Assembly: GCF_016786355.1 (NCBI RefSeq)
Contig: NZ_JADWYX010000020.1
Location: 43,311-102,009, forward strand
Direction of reading: 5' to 3'
Length of the DNA stretch: 58,699 bases
Source: Frankia sp. AgB1.9
GTDB lineage: Bacteria; Actinomycetota; Actinomycetes; Frankiales; Frankiaceae
The stretch's first letter is position 1. The number at the start of each line of letters is the position of its first letter. Shown here piece after piece: positions 1-8,017 of this stretch. Position numbers and translations under genes: made by a program. Below the pieces are notes generated by a model. The model saw only the letters and a program-made list of their open reading frames with translations, searched no databases and was not told the origin of the DNA.

Positions 1-66
1 CTCCGGGGTTTCCGTGGGGGGGGGCGGCCCCCGCGGCGGGGGGGGGCGGGGGGGGCCCGCGCGTTC
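1..66. other. G/C homopolymer contig edge
   Basis: This stretch is made of long G runs broken by short C runs and carries no gene. The other end of the window has a similar run, so these are probably assembly edges or low-quality read ends rather than biology. Confidence 0.6.
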
Positions 67-98
67 CGGCCCGCGCGGAAGGGCGGAAGATTGGTGGA

Positions 99-123
99 GC
101 CCAGGGATTACCCTTCCCTGGGC
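99..123. terminator. 9-bp perfect hairpin, 7-nt loop
   Basis: The arms GCCCAGGGA (99-107) and TCCCTGGGC (115-123) pair perfectly around a 7-nt loop. It lies downstream of the two minus-strand tRNA-like RNAs and is a plausible intrinsic terminator for them, although no U-tract follows. On the minus strand the hairpin is followed by UCCACCA, which resembles a tRNA 3' end, so a further degenerate tRNA-like element is an alternative. Confidence 0.4.
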
Positions 124-164
124 CCCGAGGGTGGCCACCATGCGTACGCCAGGCCAGGTTGGTG

Positions 165-270
165 CGGCCGGTCAGACTGGAGTAGTCGCGCTCTGCCTAT
201 TGAGCTAGCGGCGCGTGTTGGAGCGCCGCGCGGGGGTCGAACCCGCGGCCTCGACTGAGATTGCCGGCCG
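165..270 (-). ncRNA. Permuted tRNA-like RNA 2 (YrlA-type Y RNA or permuted tRNA)
   Basis: On the minus strand the 3' half of a tRNA comes first and the 5' half second. 3' half: AGTCG (256-252, positions 39-43), AGGCC variable loop, T-stem GCGGG (246-242), T-loop TTCGACC (241-235), CCCGC (234-230), acceptor GCGGCGC (229-223), discriminator T222 and encoded CCA (221-219). After ACAC the 5' half begins: acceptor GCGCCGC (214-208), TA, D-stem GCTC, D-loop AATAGGCA, GAGC, G26, CGACT (188-184). Acceptor is 7/7, D-stem 4/4, anticodon stem 5/5 and T-stem 5/5; with a 7-nt loop the rotated molecule is 76 nt. Outside the anticodon stem, leader CGGCCGG (270-264) pairs with trailer CCGGCCG (171-165). From memory of the family, YrlA Y RNAs also have a tRNA-like module with a closed acceptor arm and their ends in a Y stem. 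No anticodon loop with U33 can be assembled, which favours a mimic over a translating tRNA. Confidence 0.65.
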
Positions 271-309
271 TCGGTCGGTCTGGCGAGGTGGCCCGGTGTT
301 GAGTTGTGG

Positions 310-435
310 AGCGAGAGACTAAGAATCATGGCCGGCTGCCTCTGCCATTGGGCTACCCCGGCGGGTGTGAGCCGGGAGGGGGACTCGAACCCCCACTGAC
401 ACCGTCCGTCGTCATCTTGAGTATGAGTCTCAGCT
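310..435 (-). ncRNA. Permuted tRNA-like RNA 1 (YrlA-type Y RNA or permuted tRNA)
   Basis: This has the same permuted layout as the element 40 nt downstream. 3' half: T-stem GGGGG (394-390), T-loop TTCGAGT (389-383), CCCCC (382-378), acceptor TCCCGGC (377-371) and T370. A 7-nt linker (369-363, same length as in the second RNA) leads to 5' acceptor GCCGGGG (362-356), TA, and a D-arm with GCC/GGC stem and AATGGC loop. The acceptor pairs 7/7 counting one G-U. An outer stem pairs leader GAGACT (431-426) with trailer AGTCTC (320-315), extended by AGC/GCT. A 7-nt leader segment, CATACTC, lies just before the inner helix and resembles CAATCTC at the same place in the second RNA. The anticodon-stem equivalent is less clear: candidates are AAGA/TCTT, or GCCGG with ACGGT (4 of 5). 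A variable-arm-like stem TGAC/GTCA suggests a class II model. Confidence 0.5.
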
Positions 436-492
436 TTCGCGCCCAATGGTGGGCGCATCCCGCCGCTCCAGGCGGGAGATCAGGGGCCAGCC

Positions 493-526
493 GGCCCGCC
501 GCCGAGACTAGCGCGGGCGGCGGGCC
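493..526. terminator. 11-bp GC hairpin downstream of the 574-1308 gene
   Basis: GGCCCGCCGCC (493-503) and GGCGGCGGGCC (516-526) pair perfectly across a 12-nt loop. It sits 48 nt past the stop of the minus-strand gene and before the RNA pair, so it probably separates the two transcripts. There is no U-tract, as is common in actinomycetes. Confidence 0.5.
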
Positions 527-573
527 GACGGCCGGGCCTATCGGGCGAACGAGGTCTTTCGGGCTAGCAGGGT

Positions 574-1308
574 CTAGCGGGCGAACAGGTAGTCGAACAC
601 GGGCCGGCCCACGGTCTGGTCGGTCACGTCGAACAGGTTCGCGGACTCGCGGGCGACCTTGACGGCCTCCGCGAGCCGCACGACCCGGTCCAGCAGCTGG
701 GTGCGCCGCTCGGCCGGCAGCGCGCCGGAGAACTTCACCGTCGCCCAGTCCCCGACCGGCTCGTCGACCGTGAACACCTCGGTCTGCGCCGGGTGGTGCT
801 CGGTGGCCTCGTACTTGACCAGCACCTTCGGCACCTTGCGCGACCGCACGGTCCGCGTCGTCGGCGTGCGGTAGACGCCGGCGGCCGCGTCCCAGGACCA
901 GTCCTCGGCCGGGTCGAGCACCGGCAGCTTCGCGAGGAACGCCTGCAGGTCGGTGAGCTGCTTCTCCAGGAAGAGCAGGTAGGACACCGGGACGTCGCGC
1001 AGCAGCGGCACACCGTCGACGACGACGTCGGCCTTGGCGGTGCAGTTCGCGATGTCCTTGGTGGCGACCACGTCGAGCAGCCGGACCAGAACGGACGAAA
1101 GCTGCGCCAGCACCTCCTCGACCCGGACCTGGACCTTCGTGCCCTCGGCCGGAAGCTGGTCGCCGTCCTCGTCACGCGGCTGGTAGGTGCGGCTGATACC
1201 GGCGAGCAGCGCGTCCTTCTGGGTGGAGCTCTGCAGGTCGGTGACCTCGCGGCCGGCGCGGGCCTTGACGCCCTTCTCGATGGCGATGATCTGGTTCAGC
1301 TTGGTCAC
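574..1308 (-). CDS. Conserved hypothetical protein (possibly DUF7873-like)
   Basis: This is a 244-residue soluble protein without signal peptide or membrane segment, starting at GTG 1308 with GGAGAC about 8 nt upstream. It opens MTKLNQIIAIEKGVKAR and is rich in charged helices. No catalytic motif is recognisable. I recall nearly identical actinomycete proteins annotated only as hypothetical (I believe DUF7873), but I cannot confirm this here. It is the nearest gene, on the same strand, upstream of the two permuted tRNA-like RNAs, with a hairpin between. A role in binding or processing those RNAs is inference from position only. The divergent neighbour starts about 150 bp away. Confidence 0.8.
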   Translation of the reverse strand: MTKLNQIIAIEKGVKARAGREVTDLQSSTQKDALLAGISRTYQPRDEDGDQLPAEGTKVQVRVEEVLAQLSSVLVRLLDVVATKDIANCTAKADVVVDGVPLLRDVPVSYLLFLEKQLTDLQAFLAKLPVLDPAEDWSWDAAAGVYRTPTTRTVRSRKVPKVLVKYEATEHHPAQTEVFTVDEPVGDWATVKFSGALPAERRTQLLDRVVRLAEAVKVARESANLFDVTDQTVGRPVFDYLFAR

Positions 1309-1459
1309 GGCACTGTCTCCGGGCTGGAACGGCTAGATCTCGATCTTCAGAATGGCGTAACTCTACCGCTATGCAGGGAAATGTCCGAACCGGTTTTCGC
1401 CGAATGCGCTGGCCGGGACGTCATCATCGAAGGCCGGAGATCTCGGTAGGTTGGGGCAT

Positions 1460-3814
1460 GTGCGGCTCGGGCAGCGGAACGGGACAAAGGCACCGCCGTC
1501 GACGGGTGAGCCGCCGGCCGCGGGCGAGCCGCCGACGGCCGGCCACGAGGACCCGGACCGGCGCGACCCGGACCGGCGCGGCGCGCGCGCCGGCCGCGGC
1601 CGGGTGCGGCTCGGGCTGGCCCGCCGGTCCGACCGCGACGACACCCGCTGGTGGCTGCTGGCCCAGGCGGCGCTGACCCTGCTCGTGGTGCTCTCGTGGC
1701 TGCCGCTGCTGGTGATCCTGACCGTGCGCGCCACCGTGCTGTCGCCGAACTACTACACCCAGGGCCTCACCCGGGTGCACGCCTACGATCGGATCTACAC
1801 CGAGATCCTGCCCGACCCCGCCGTCGACGACCTGATGGCCGGCCTCCCGATTGACCGGACGCTGATCACGGCGAACCTGCGGACGGTGCTGCCGCCGTCC
1901 ACGGTCGAGGGCCTGACGGACGAGCAGATCGACCGGATCGTCGGCTACCTGCGGGGCGACCAGAACAACGTCGTGCTCACCGCCGACCTGCGCCCGCTGT
2001 TCGCGAACATCTCGGGCCTCGCCAACCGGTACATCGCGGGTGAGCTCGGCGCCGGCGCCACCTACCAGGTGTCGAGCGTCACCGATTTCACCGACGGTGT
2101 GCTCGCCGCGCTCGACGCCGTCGCCGCGGGCAAGCCGCCGAAGAACCTGCCGACGATGCGGCTGCGCCCGCAGGACGTCGACCTGGTCCTCGACGCGGTG
2201 CTCACCCGGCTCGACCCGACGACCAGGGCTACCGTCGAGGCGCCCGCGCGGGCGCTGCTGCTGCAGGGTGACGTCGCCGGGGCGCTGGCCGTCCTCGGCC
2301 CGCCGCTGTTCCGGGGCGACGACCAGGCCATCGCCCAGCTGCGCGGCAGGCTGGTCGACGGGACCGTGCTCGACCTCGGGGTGTCGCTGTCGGACCTGGG
2401 CCACAAGCCGACGATCCGGGCGGTCGAGCGGCTGCACGACCTGTCCCAGCGGCTGCCCGTGATCATCCTGGCCTGCGTGCTGGCGATGTTCGGTGGGCTG
2501 GTGGGCGTGGTCACGATCGCCCGGGGCCGCGGGCGGTCACCGGTCCGGGCCGTCGGCTACACGGCGCTCGCCGCCGGGGCCGGCTCGCTGCTGCTGGGCG
2601 TGGTGATGCGCCTGACCCTGCCGAACCCGCTGACCGCGCTGGACAAGCCCGGCTCGAAGCTGCCGCCGGGCGCCGCGCACGTGCTCACCGACTTCGGCGC
2701 CACGGCCTACCGCGGCATCGAGAGTGACTTCCTGCGGCTGACCATCTGGATGCTGGTGATCGGCTGCGTGATCACCGGCGTGTCGCTGCTGGTCGCGCTG
2801 TCCGCCCGGCTGGAGCGCCACGCCCGGTGGCGCCGGGTGGTGGCCACGACCGTCGTCGTCATCCCGACGCTGATCGCGGTCACCTGGGCGGCGTTCCCTG
2901 GCGCCGCGGCGGACGCCCGGGTGGTGTGCGAGGGCTCAGCCCGCCTGTGCGACCGGCACTACGACGAGGTCAGCTACGCGGCCAGCCACAACGCGATGGC
3001 CGACAGCGAGGACCAGTTCCTCGGCGCCGGGCAGGATCCCTCGATCGTCCACCAGCTCGACCTGGGCGTGCGCGGCCTGCTGATCGACGTGCATCACTGG
3101 ACGACCCCCGAGGAGGTCCAGACGGCGCTCGCCGCGCTCAGCCCGTCGGAACGCACTGCGCTGGAGCCGCTGACCCGAGGGGCGCTGTCGGCCCGTCCGG
3201 GGCTGTGGCTCTGCCACGACATGTGCCAGCTCGGCGCGATCGAGTTCACCGCGCAGCTGCGCGCGATCGGGGACTGGCTCAACCGGAACCCGACCGAGGT
3301 CGTCACGATCATCATTCAGGACGAGGCGCCGGCCAACGAGATCATCGGCGCGGTCGAGGCCGCGGGGCTCGGGAAGACCGTGCTCACCCCGCCCGCCGAC
3401 CCGGGCGGCACCTGGCCGACGCTGGGGCAGATGATCAGTTCCGGCCACCGGCTGGTCATGTTCACCGAGAGCCAGGACACGCCGGGCAGCTTCCTGCGCT
3501 CGTTCTACCGCTACGGCTCGGACACCCCGTTCGACGCCCGCACCGCTACCGACCTGACCGGCTGCGCGGTGAAACGAGGGTCGGCGGACGCCCGGCTGCT
3601 GCTGGTCAACCACTGGCTGACGACGGCCGCCCCGAGCCGGCGGGCCGCCCTCGCCGACAACGCCAGCCCCACCGTCGTCGCCCGGGCCAGCACCTGCGAG
3701 GACGTCCGCCACCGCCGGCCGAACTTCGTCGCCGTCGACTTCGTCAACATCGGCGACCTGACGCACGCGATCGACATCCTCAACGGCCTGACGCCCGCTT
3801 CCGGCCGGGCGTGA
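1460..3814 (+). CDS. Membrane protein with C-terminal PI-PLC-like domain
   Basis: A protein of about 784 residues. The N-terminal 60 residues are Pro/Gly/Arg-rich and disordered. One membrane helix (about 68-90) is followed by a roughly 240-residue extracytoplasmic region, then four helices (about 333-355, 363-385, 427-450, 462-482). The C-terminal 280 residues resemble the PI-PLC X domain: SHNAM carries the first candidate catalytic His, GVRGLLIDVHHW the substrate-pocket region with a second His, and IIIQDEA matches the expected later strand. By family knowledge such enzymes cleave phosphodiesters of inositol lipids; the topology predicts an external active site. A PimB'-like gene downstream acts on phosphatidylinositol mannosides, so a role in inositol lipid turnover is a reasonable inference. 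Start is uncertain: GTG 1460 is used here, TTG 1451 is also possible. Confidence 0.75.
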   Translation: MRLGQRNGTKAPPSTGEPPAAGEPPTAGHEDPDRRDPDRRGARAGRGRVRLGLARRSDRDDTRWWLLAQAALTLLVVLSWLPLLVILTVRATVLSPNYYTQGLTRVHAYDRIYTEILPDPAVDDLMAGLPIDRTLITANLRTVLPPSTVEGLTDEQIDRIVGYLRGDQNNVVLTADLRPLFANISGLANRYIAGELGAGATYQVSSVTDFTDGVLAALDAVAAGKPPKNLPTMRLRPQDVDLVLDAVLTRLDPTTRATVEAPARALLLQGDVAGALAVLGPPLFRGDDQAIAQLRGRLVDGTVLDLGVSLSDLGHKPTIRAVERLHDLSQRLPVIILACVLAMFGGLVGVVTIARGRGRSPVRAVGYTALAAGAGSLLLGVVMRLTLPNPLTALDKPGSKLPPGAAHVLTDFGATAYRGIESDFLRLTIWMLVIGCVITGVSLLVALSARLERHARWRRVVATTVVVIPTLIAVTWAAFPGAAADARVVCEGSARLCDRHYDEVSYAASHNAMADSEDQFLGAGQDPSIVHQLDLGVRGLLIDVHHWTTPEEVQTALAALSPSERTALEPLTRGALSARPGLWLCHDMCQLGAIEFTAQLRAIGDWLNRNPTEVVTIIIQDEAPANEIIGAVEAAGLGKTVLTPPADPGGTWPTLGQMISSGHRLVMFTESQDTPGSFLRSFYRYGSDTPFDARTATDLTGCAVKRGSADARLLLVNHWLTTAAPSRRAALADNASPTVVARASTCEDVRHRRPNFVAVDFVNIGDLTHAIDILNGLTPASGRA

Positions 3815-4075
3815 CCCCGGGAGCGAGCCGCTCAGGCCCGGAGCCGACCCGGTGAGAGCGCCCTGCGCAGGGACGGGCGGGGTGCGCGGGCCGCTCGGCA
3901 CGTCCGGTGACAAGGCCGGTGCGGTGACGCCGCCGGAGATGGAAAAGGCCACAACGGCGGCACGTCCGCCGCTGTTCAGGAGCAGGCACAGGGTATCTTC
4001 CGGTATGTCCAACCGGGCGGTTTCCTGGGCCTGACCAGCGGCCGTCCATCAGCCAACGCGGACATGACGCGCCGT

Positions 4076-4089
4076 CCGCCGAAAGGCGG
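4076..4089. other. GAAA-tetraloop hairpin before pimB-like start
   Basis: CCGCC-GAAA-GGCGG forms a compact stem-loop ending 12 nt before the ATG at 4102. It may affect translation initiation; no clear Shine-Dalgarno lies between it and the start. Confidence 0.3.
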
Positions 4090-4101
4090 CAGACACTGTC
4101 C

Positions 4102-5310
4102 ATGCACCGAACGCTGATCGTCGCGGACAAGTTTCCGCCGGTGATGGGTGGCATTCAGACCTTCGCGTACTGCTTTGCCGCCATGCTGCCGCGGGACAAG
4201 GTCCTGGTCGTCGCGCCGCCGCATCCGGACGCGCCGAAGCTCGACGCCGACGCGCCTTTCGAGATCGTCAGGCATCCGGCGGCGAACCTGCGGCTGCCCG
4301 GCGTCGGGCCGGCCATCGGCCGGATCGCGCGGGCGGAAGGGTGCACCGCCGCCTGGTTCCCGGCCGGCACGCCGCGCGGGATGATCGCCCCGGCCCTGCG
4401 CCGGGCCGGCGTCGAGTGGGTGGTCTCGTCCACCCACGGCCACGAGTACGGCTGGTCGCACCTGCCCTACGGCTACCAGCTGGTCCGGTCGGTCGCTGGC
4501 AAGGCGGACGTCGTCACCCACCTGACCGATGTGACGCTGCGCCGGCTGAGCAGGGTCGCCCCGAACGGCACCCGGTTCGAGCGGCTCACCGGCGGTGTCG
4601 ACGTCGACCGGTTCCACCCGGGCGCCGGCGGTGAGGAGCTACGACGTAGGCACGGCTGGGGCGGACGGCCTATCGTGACGTGTGTTGCCCGTCTGGTGCC
4701 TCGCAAGGGCCAGGACGTCCTGATCAGGGGGTTGCCCTCGGTGTTGCGCCACCATCCGGACGCGCTGCTCGTCGTCGTCGGCCAGGGTCGCGACGCCGCT
4801 CGGCTGCGCCGGATCGCGGCATCCGCGGGGGTGACCGGGAATGTCGTCTTCACCGGCCCGGTTGCCGAAGAGGAACTACCCGCCTACCTGGACGCTGCCG
4901 ACGTCTTCGCGATGCCGTCCCGTCCGCGCAAGGGTGGGCTCGATCTTGAGGGGCTCGGGCTGTCGTCGCTGGAAGCGGCGGCAACCGGCAAGCCGGTCAT
5001 CACCGGCCGGCACGGGGGTGCGCCCGAAGTGGTGATCCCTGGTGAGAGCGGAGTGGTCGTGGACGGGACGGATGTCGCCGCGGTGGCCCGCGCCGTCGAC
5101 GAGCTGTTCGCGGACCCGGACCGGGCGCGTCAGCTGGGCGCGGCCGGTCGGACTTGGATGAGCTCGGCCTGGACCTGGGAGCACCTCGGTGCCCGCCTCG
5201 CGACGCTGCTCGCCGCCGCGCCGGCCGACGCCACACCGCCGCGTGCGCCAGGGGCACCGCTGGTCGGCTCCGCGCCGGTCGGTGAGCCCGCTACTCAGGA
5301 CCACTTGTAG
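4102..5310 (+). CDS. pimB: PimB'-like GT4 mannosyltransferase
   Basis: A 402-residue GT-B fold glycosyltransferase of family GT4. The N-terminus has the glycine-rich loop DKFPPVMGGIQTF; the middle has STHGHEYGW and the C-terminal half the nucleotide-sugar region LVPRKGQDVLIRGLP. FAMPSRPRKGGLDLEGLG and SSLEAAATGKPVITG match the E-x7-E region. Whole-protein resemblance is strongest to mycobacterial PimB', which by established work adds the second mannose from GDP-mannose to PIM1 on the cytoplasmic face of the membrane. About 30 residues of Ala/Pro-rich tail follow the domain. The next gene starts 8 bp after the stop, so co-transcription is likely. Specificity for PIM1 rather than another lipid acceptor is inferred from similarity. 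Confidence 0.85.
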   Translation: MHRTLIVADKFPPVMGGIQTFAYCFAAMLPRDKVLVVAPPHPDAPKLDADAPFEIVRHPAANLRLPGVGPAIGRIARAEGCTAAWFPAGTPRGMIAPALRRAGVEWVVSSTHGHEYGWSHLPYGYQLVRSVAGKADVVTHLTDVTLRRLSRVAPNGTRFERLTGGVDVDRFHPGAGGEELRRRHGWGGRPIVTCVARLVPRKGQDVLIRGLPSVLRHHPDALLVVVGQGRDAARLRRIAASAGVTGNVVFTGPVAEEELPAYLDAADVFAMPSRPRKGGLDLEGLGLSSLEAAATGKPVITGRHGGAPEVVIPGESGVVVDGTDVAAVARAVDELFADPDRARQLGAAGRTWMSSAWTWEHLGARLATLLAAAPADATPPRAPGAPLVGSAPVGEPATQDHL

Positions 5311-5318
5311 GCACGACG

Positions 5319-6404
5319 ATGGAGCCTGACGAGTCGACCCAGCCCGCGACCGCGCTGGTTGCCGCGTTCCCGTCCGGCCTCCCGTACGCGGCGCTGACCG
5401 ATGAGCCGCTGGTGGAGGCGCTCCCGACGGACCCGCCCGCGCAGGACGCGGCGGCACAGCCAGCCGGGGCGTCCACCCGGTCGCGCCGGTCCAAGCAGAT
5501 CATGGCCGCGCTCAGCGTGGTCGCGCCGGCCATCGGCGGGATCTGGCTGGGAACCCACCGCCACGAGCTCGTGGCGGCGTTCGAGGCCTGCAGGTCGGCC
5601 GACGGCGAGTGGCTGATCGTCGCCGTGATCGCCGCGTGCGCGACCTACGTCGCCGCGGCGGCCAGCATGAAGGGCGCGGTGACGCGGAACCTGCCGTTCG
5701 GGCAGCTCGTCGCCGTCCAGATCGCCGGCATCCTGCCGAACGTGCTCGTGCCCGCCGGCATGGGCGTTGCCGCGCTGCAGACCCGTTACCTGCTGCGCCG
5801 CGGGTTCTCGATGGCCGAGGCGGTCGCCGCCACCGCCGCCAACGCGACGGCCGGGGCGCTCCCGCACGCGGTGGTGCTCGTGATCCTGCTGGTGTGCGGG
5901 GCCGTTCCGTTGCCACAGCTGGGTATACCCGGCCAGACCGGCTACCTGCTGGCGGCGCTGGGCGTGCTGGTGGTCGCCGCCGCCTGCGTGCCGAAGGTCC
6001 GCCGGCTGGTAGGGACGGGCGCCCGGCGCGTCGTCGAACAGCGCGCCCTGCTGGCGGGCAGCGGCAGCACCAGCCGCGCGGCGCTGCTGTGGGGCGGCTC
6101 GATCGCGATCCCGATGCTGCACGCCGCCACGCTGTGCGCCATCGCCGCGGCGCTGCACGCGCCACTTGGTGCCGGCAAGATCATCCCGGTCTATCTGGTG
6201 GCCAGCGCGCTGTCGGCGATCATCCCGTCGCCCGGTGGCTTCGGCGGCCTGGACGCGGCGCTGACGGCACTGCTCACCGGCGCCGGCGCCCCGACCACGA
6301 CGGCGATCGCGGCCGTCCTCGGCTACCGGCTGCTCACCTCCTGGCTGCCGATGGCGCCGTCCGCCGCGGTCTGCGGCGTGCTGATTCGCACCCGCGTCCT
6401 CTGA
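5319..6404 (+). CDS. YbhN/UPF0104-type flippase-like membrane protein
   Basis: A 361-residue polytopic protein. After about 55 disordered residues come some seven or eight hydrophobic helices. ILPNVLVPAGMGVAALQTRYLL and AIIPSPGGFGGLDAAL are the characteristic segments of the lysylphosphatidylglycerol-synthase transmembrane region (UPF0104). Members without the synthase domain are thought to move lipids or lipid-linked sugars across the membrane. The gene begins 8 bp after the PimB'-like gene, so it may handle that enzyme's lipid product; this is inference. The ribosome-binding site is weak, suggesting coupling to the upstream gene. Confidence 0.8.
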   Translation: MEPDESTQPATALVAAFPSGLPYAALTDEPLVEALPTDPPAQDAAAQPAGASTRSRRSKQIMAALSVVAPAIGGIWLGTHRHELVAAFEACRSADGEWLIVAVIAACATYVAAAASMKGAVTRNLPFGQLVAVQIAGILPNVLVPAGMGVAALQTRYLLRRGFSMAEAVAATAANATAGALPHAVVLVILLVCGAVPLPQLGIPGQTGYLLAALGVLVVAAACVPKVRRLVGTGARRVVEQRALLAGSGSTSRAALLWGGSIAIPMLHAATLCAIAAALHAPLGAGKIIPVYLVASALSAIIPSPGGFGGLDAALTALLTGAGAPTTTAIAAVLGYRLLTSWLPMAPSAAVCGVLIRTRVL

Positions 6405-6446
6405 CGACGGCCCAGCGCGCCGTACTGCGCCGCATAGGGTAAATCC

Positions 6447-7418
6447 GTGAACGGAATGGACGCGCTGTTGACGGCTGGCGCGGGGCTGGTCGCCGGTGCC
6501 GTCAACGCGGTCGCCGGCGGAGGCACGCTGATCGCCTTCCCGGCTCTGCTGGCCGCCGGGCTGCCAGCCGTCACCGCCAACATCACCTCGTCGACCGGGC
6601 TGGTCACCGGCTACGCGGGCGGCGCGCTCGGCTACCGGCGAGAGCTCTCCGGGCAGCTGCCCCGGCTGCGGGCACTCGCCCCGGCCGCGGTTCTCGGCGG
6701 GATCGTCGGCGCGGTGATCCTGCTGGTGACGCCGAAGAACAGCTTCAAGGCCGCGGTGCCGTTCCTCGTCCTCATCGCCTGCCTGCTGCTGGCCAGCCAG
6801 TCGAAGCTGTCAGGAGTCGTCGCGCGCCGCCGCGCGGCCAAGGCCGCGACCCCGACGGCGGCTGAGGTCCACGCCGCGTCGGCAGCCCCGGCCGCGACCC
6901 CGACGGCAGCCCCGGCCGCGGTCCCGGCGGCCGCCCCGGCCGCGGCCGCGCCGCTGGACGGCGGTCCGCCGGGCACCGTGGCCGTGGCCGCGCCGGGAAC
7001 CGTGCCGGTCGTGGCCACAGCGCAGGCGGCGGCGTCGACGCAGGTAGCAGTCCGGCCCGTCACCTGGCCGACCCGGATCGGGGTGTTCGTCGCCGGCGCC
7101 TACGGGTCGTACTTCGGCGCGGGCCTGGGCGTCCTGCTGCTCGCGGTGATGGGCATCCTGCTCGTCGACGACCTGCAGCGCACCAACGCGCTGAAGACGC
7201 TGCTGTCGTTCATCGTCAACGCGGTGGGCGTGATCGTCTTCCTGGCCAGCGCCCAGGTCGCCTGGGCCTACGCCGGCGTCCTCGTCGTCACCTCGGCCGT
7301 CGGGGGCGTCCTGGGCGCCAGGGTTGCCCGCAACCTGCCGCCCGTGTGGCTACGCCGCGGCGTCATCACCCTGGGCCTGGCCGTCGCGGTCGTCCTGTTC
7401 GTCCGGGACTTCACCTGA
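6447..7418 (+). CDS. TauE/SafE-family permease
   Basis: A 323-residue membrane protein starting at GTG 6447. The N-terminal bundle has the family signature AGLVAGAVNAVAGGGTLIAF and PAVTANITSSTGL; the C-terminal bundle has YGSYFGAGLGVLLLAVMGI. By family knowledge these proteins export or import sulfite, sulfoacetate or other organosulfonates; substrate cannot be told here. An Ala/Pro-rich cytoplasmic loop of about 75 residues (roughly 130-205) with repeated AAPAATPTAAPA-type sequence separates the two halves and is not typical of the family. It ends 16 bp from the convergent DUF779 gene. Confidence 0.85.
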   Translation: MNGMDALLTAGAGLVAGAVNAVAGGGTLIAFPALLAAGLPAVTANITSSTGLVTGYAGGALGYRRELSGQLPRLRALAPAAVLGGIVGAVILLVTPKNSFKAAVPFLVLIACLLLASQSKLSGVVARRRAAKAATPTAAEVHAASAAPAATPTAAPAAVPAAAPAAAAPLDGGPPGTVAVAAPGTVPVVATAQAAASTQVAVRPVTWPTRIGVFVAGAYGSYFGAGLGVLLLAVMGILLVDDLQRTNALKTLLSFIVNAVGVIVFLASAQVAWAYAGVLVVTSAVGGVLGARVARNLPPVWLRRGVITLGLAVAVVLFVRDFT

Positions 7419-7434
7419 TCCCGGTCGTGCGTAC

Positions 7435-7935
7435 TCAGGGGACGAGCGGGCCGCGGGCTGGTGGGCCGGCGGCCTCCAGCGCCTCGGTCTCGTCCTCGGT
7501 GAACAGGCGGGAGCGGGTCAGGAACCGGTAGCCCTCCGGGGCCTCCAGGCTGAAGCCGCCGCCGCGGCCCCTGACGAGGTCGATCGTGAGCCGGGTGTGC
7601 GACCAGTACGCGAACTGCGCGCCGCCGATGTAGACCGGCACGATGGCGCCGGACGGTCCCGGGTCGTCCGGCCAGTCCGCCGAGCCGGGGCCGCGGCCCG
7701 GTGGACTGGCCGGGGCCGCCGGCTCGGCGAGGCCGGCGGTGTCGTCGAGGTCGAGGACGCCGAGCAGGACGTCCCCGTCCCCGACGAGGAACTCCCCGCG
7801 CGGGTAGCACATCGGCGAGGAACCGTCACAGCACCCACCGGACTGGTGGATCATCAGCGGGCCGTGCGCCGCGGTCAGCGACCGCAGCATCGCCGCCGCG
7901 GCGGGCGTCGCGTCGACCCGAAGAACCTCGCCCAT
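7435..7935 (-). CDS. DUF779 protein, aldehyde dehydrogenase partner
   Basis: A 166-residue protein. The ATG at 7935 is chosen because AAGGAGG lies 4 nt upstream; longer readings add an unconserved Arg-rich leader. The HQSGGCCDGSSPMCY segment, with its three cysteines, is the hallmark of DUF779. Family members are encoded beside acetaldehyde/chloroacetaldehyde dehydrogenases, as here, and are thought to support them by an unknown mechanism. A Pro/Gly-rich insert (about residues 75-105) interrupts the domain. It follows the dehydrogenase gene on the same strand, but a large inverted repeat lies between them. Confidence 0.85.
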   Translation of the reverse strand: MGEVLRVDATPAAAAMLRSLTAAHGPLMIHQSGGCCDGSSPMCYPRGEFLVGDGDVLLGVLDLDDTAGLAEPAAPASPPGRGPGSADWPDDPGPSGAIVPVYIGGAQFAYWSHTRLTIDLVRGRGGGFSLEAPEGYRFLTRSRLFTEDETEALEAAGPPARGPLVP

Positions 7936-8017
7936 GACCCTCCTTGCGCATGCGCTTGTCGCGGCGCGGCCATCTGCCGGGGCCGTCCTGGCCGGACGGC
8001 CCCGCACGTCCGCACCT

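Noticed and set aside
177..183. UCC (glycine anticodon) at the nominal 34-36 positions of the second tRNA-like RNA, tempting a link with the glycyl-tRNA synthetase.
   Set aside because: It requires C33 instead of the near-universal U33 and the loop is split by the permutation, so no anticodon can be assigned.
370..464. A contiguous (non-permuted) class II Leu- or Sec-like tRNA on the minus strand.
   Set aside because: Acceptor pairing with GGCGGGA is 6/7, but the D-arm region is too long and lacks normal form, and the anticodon loop has C33. The permuted pairing with the downstream half is better and is repeated in the second element.
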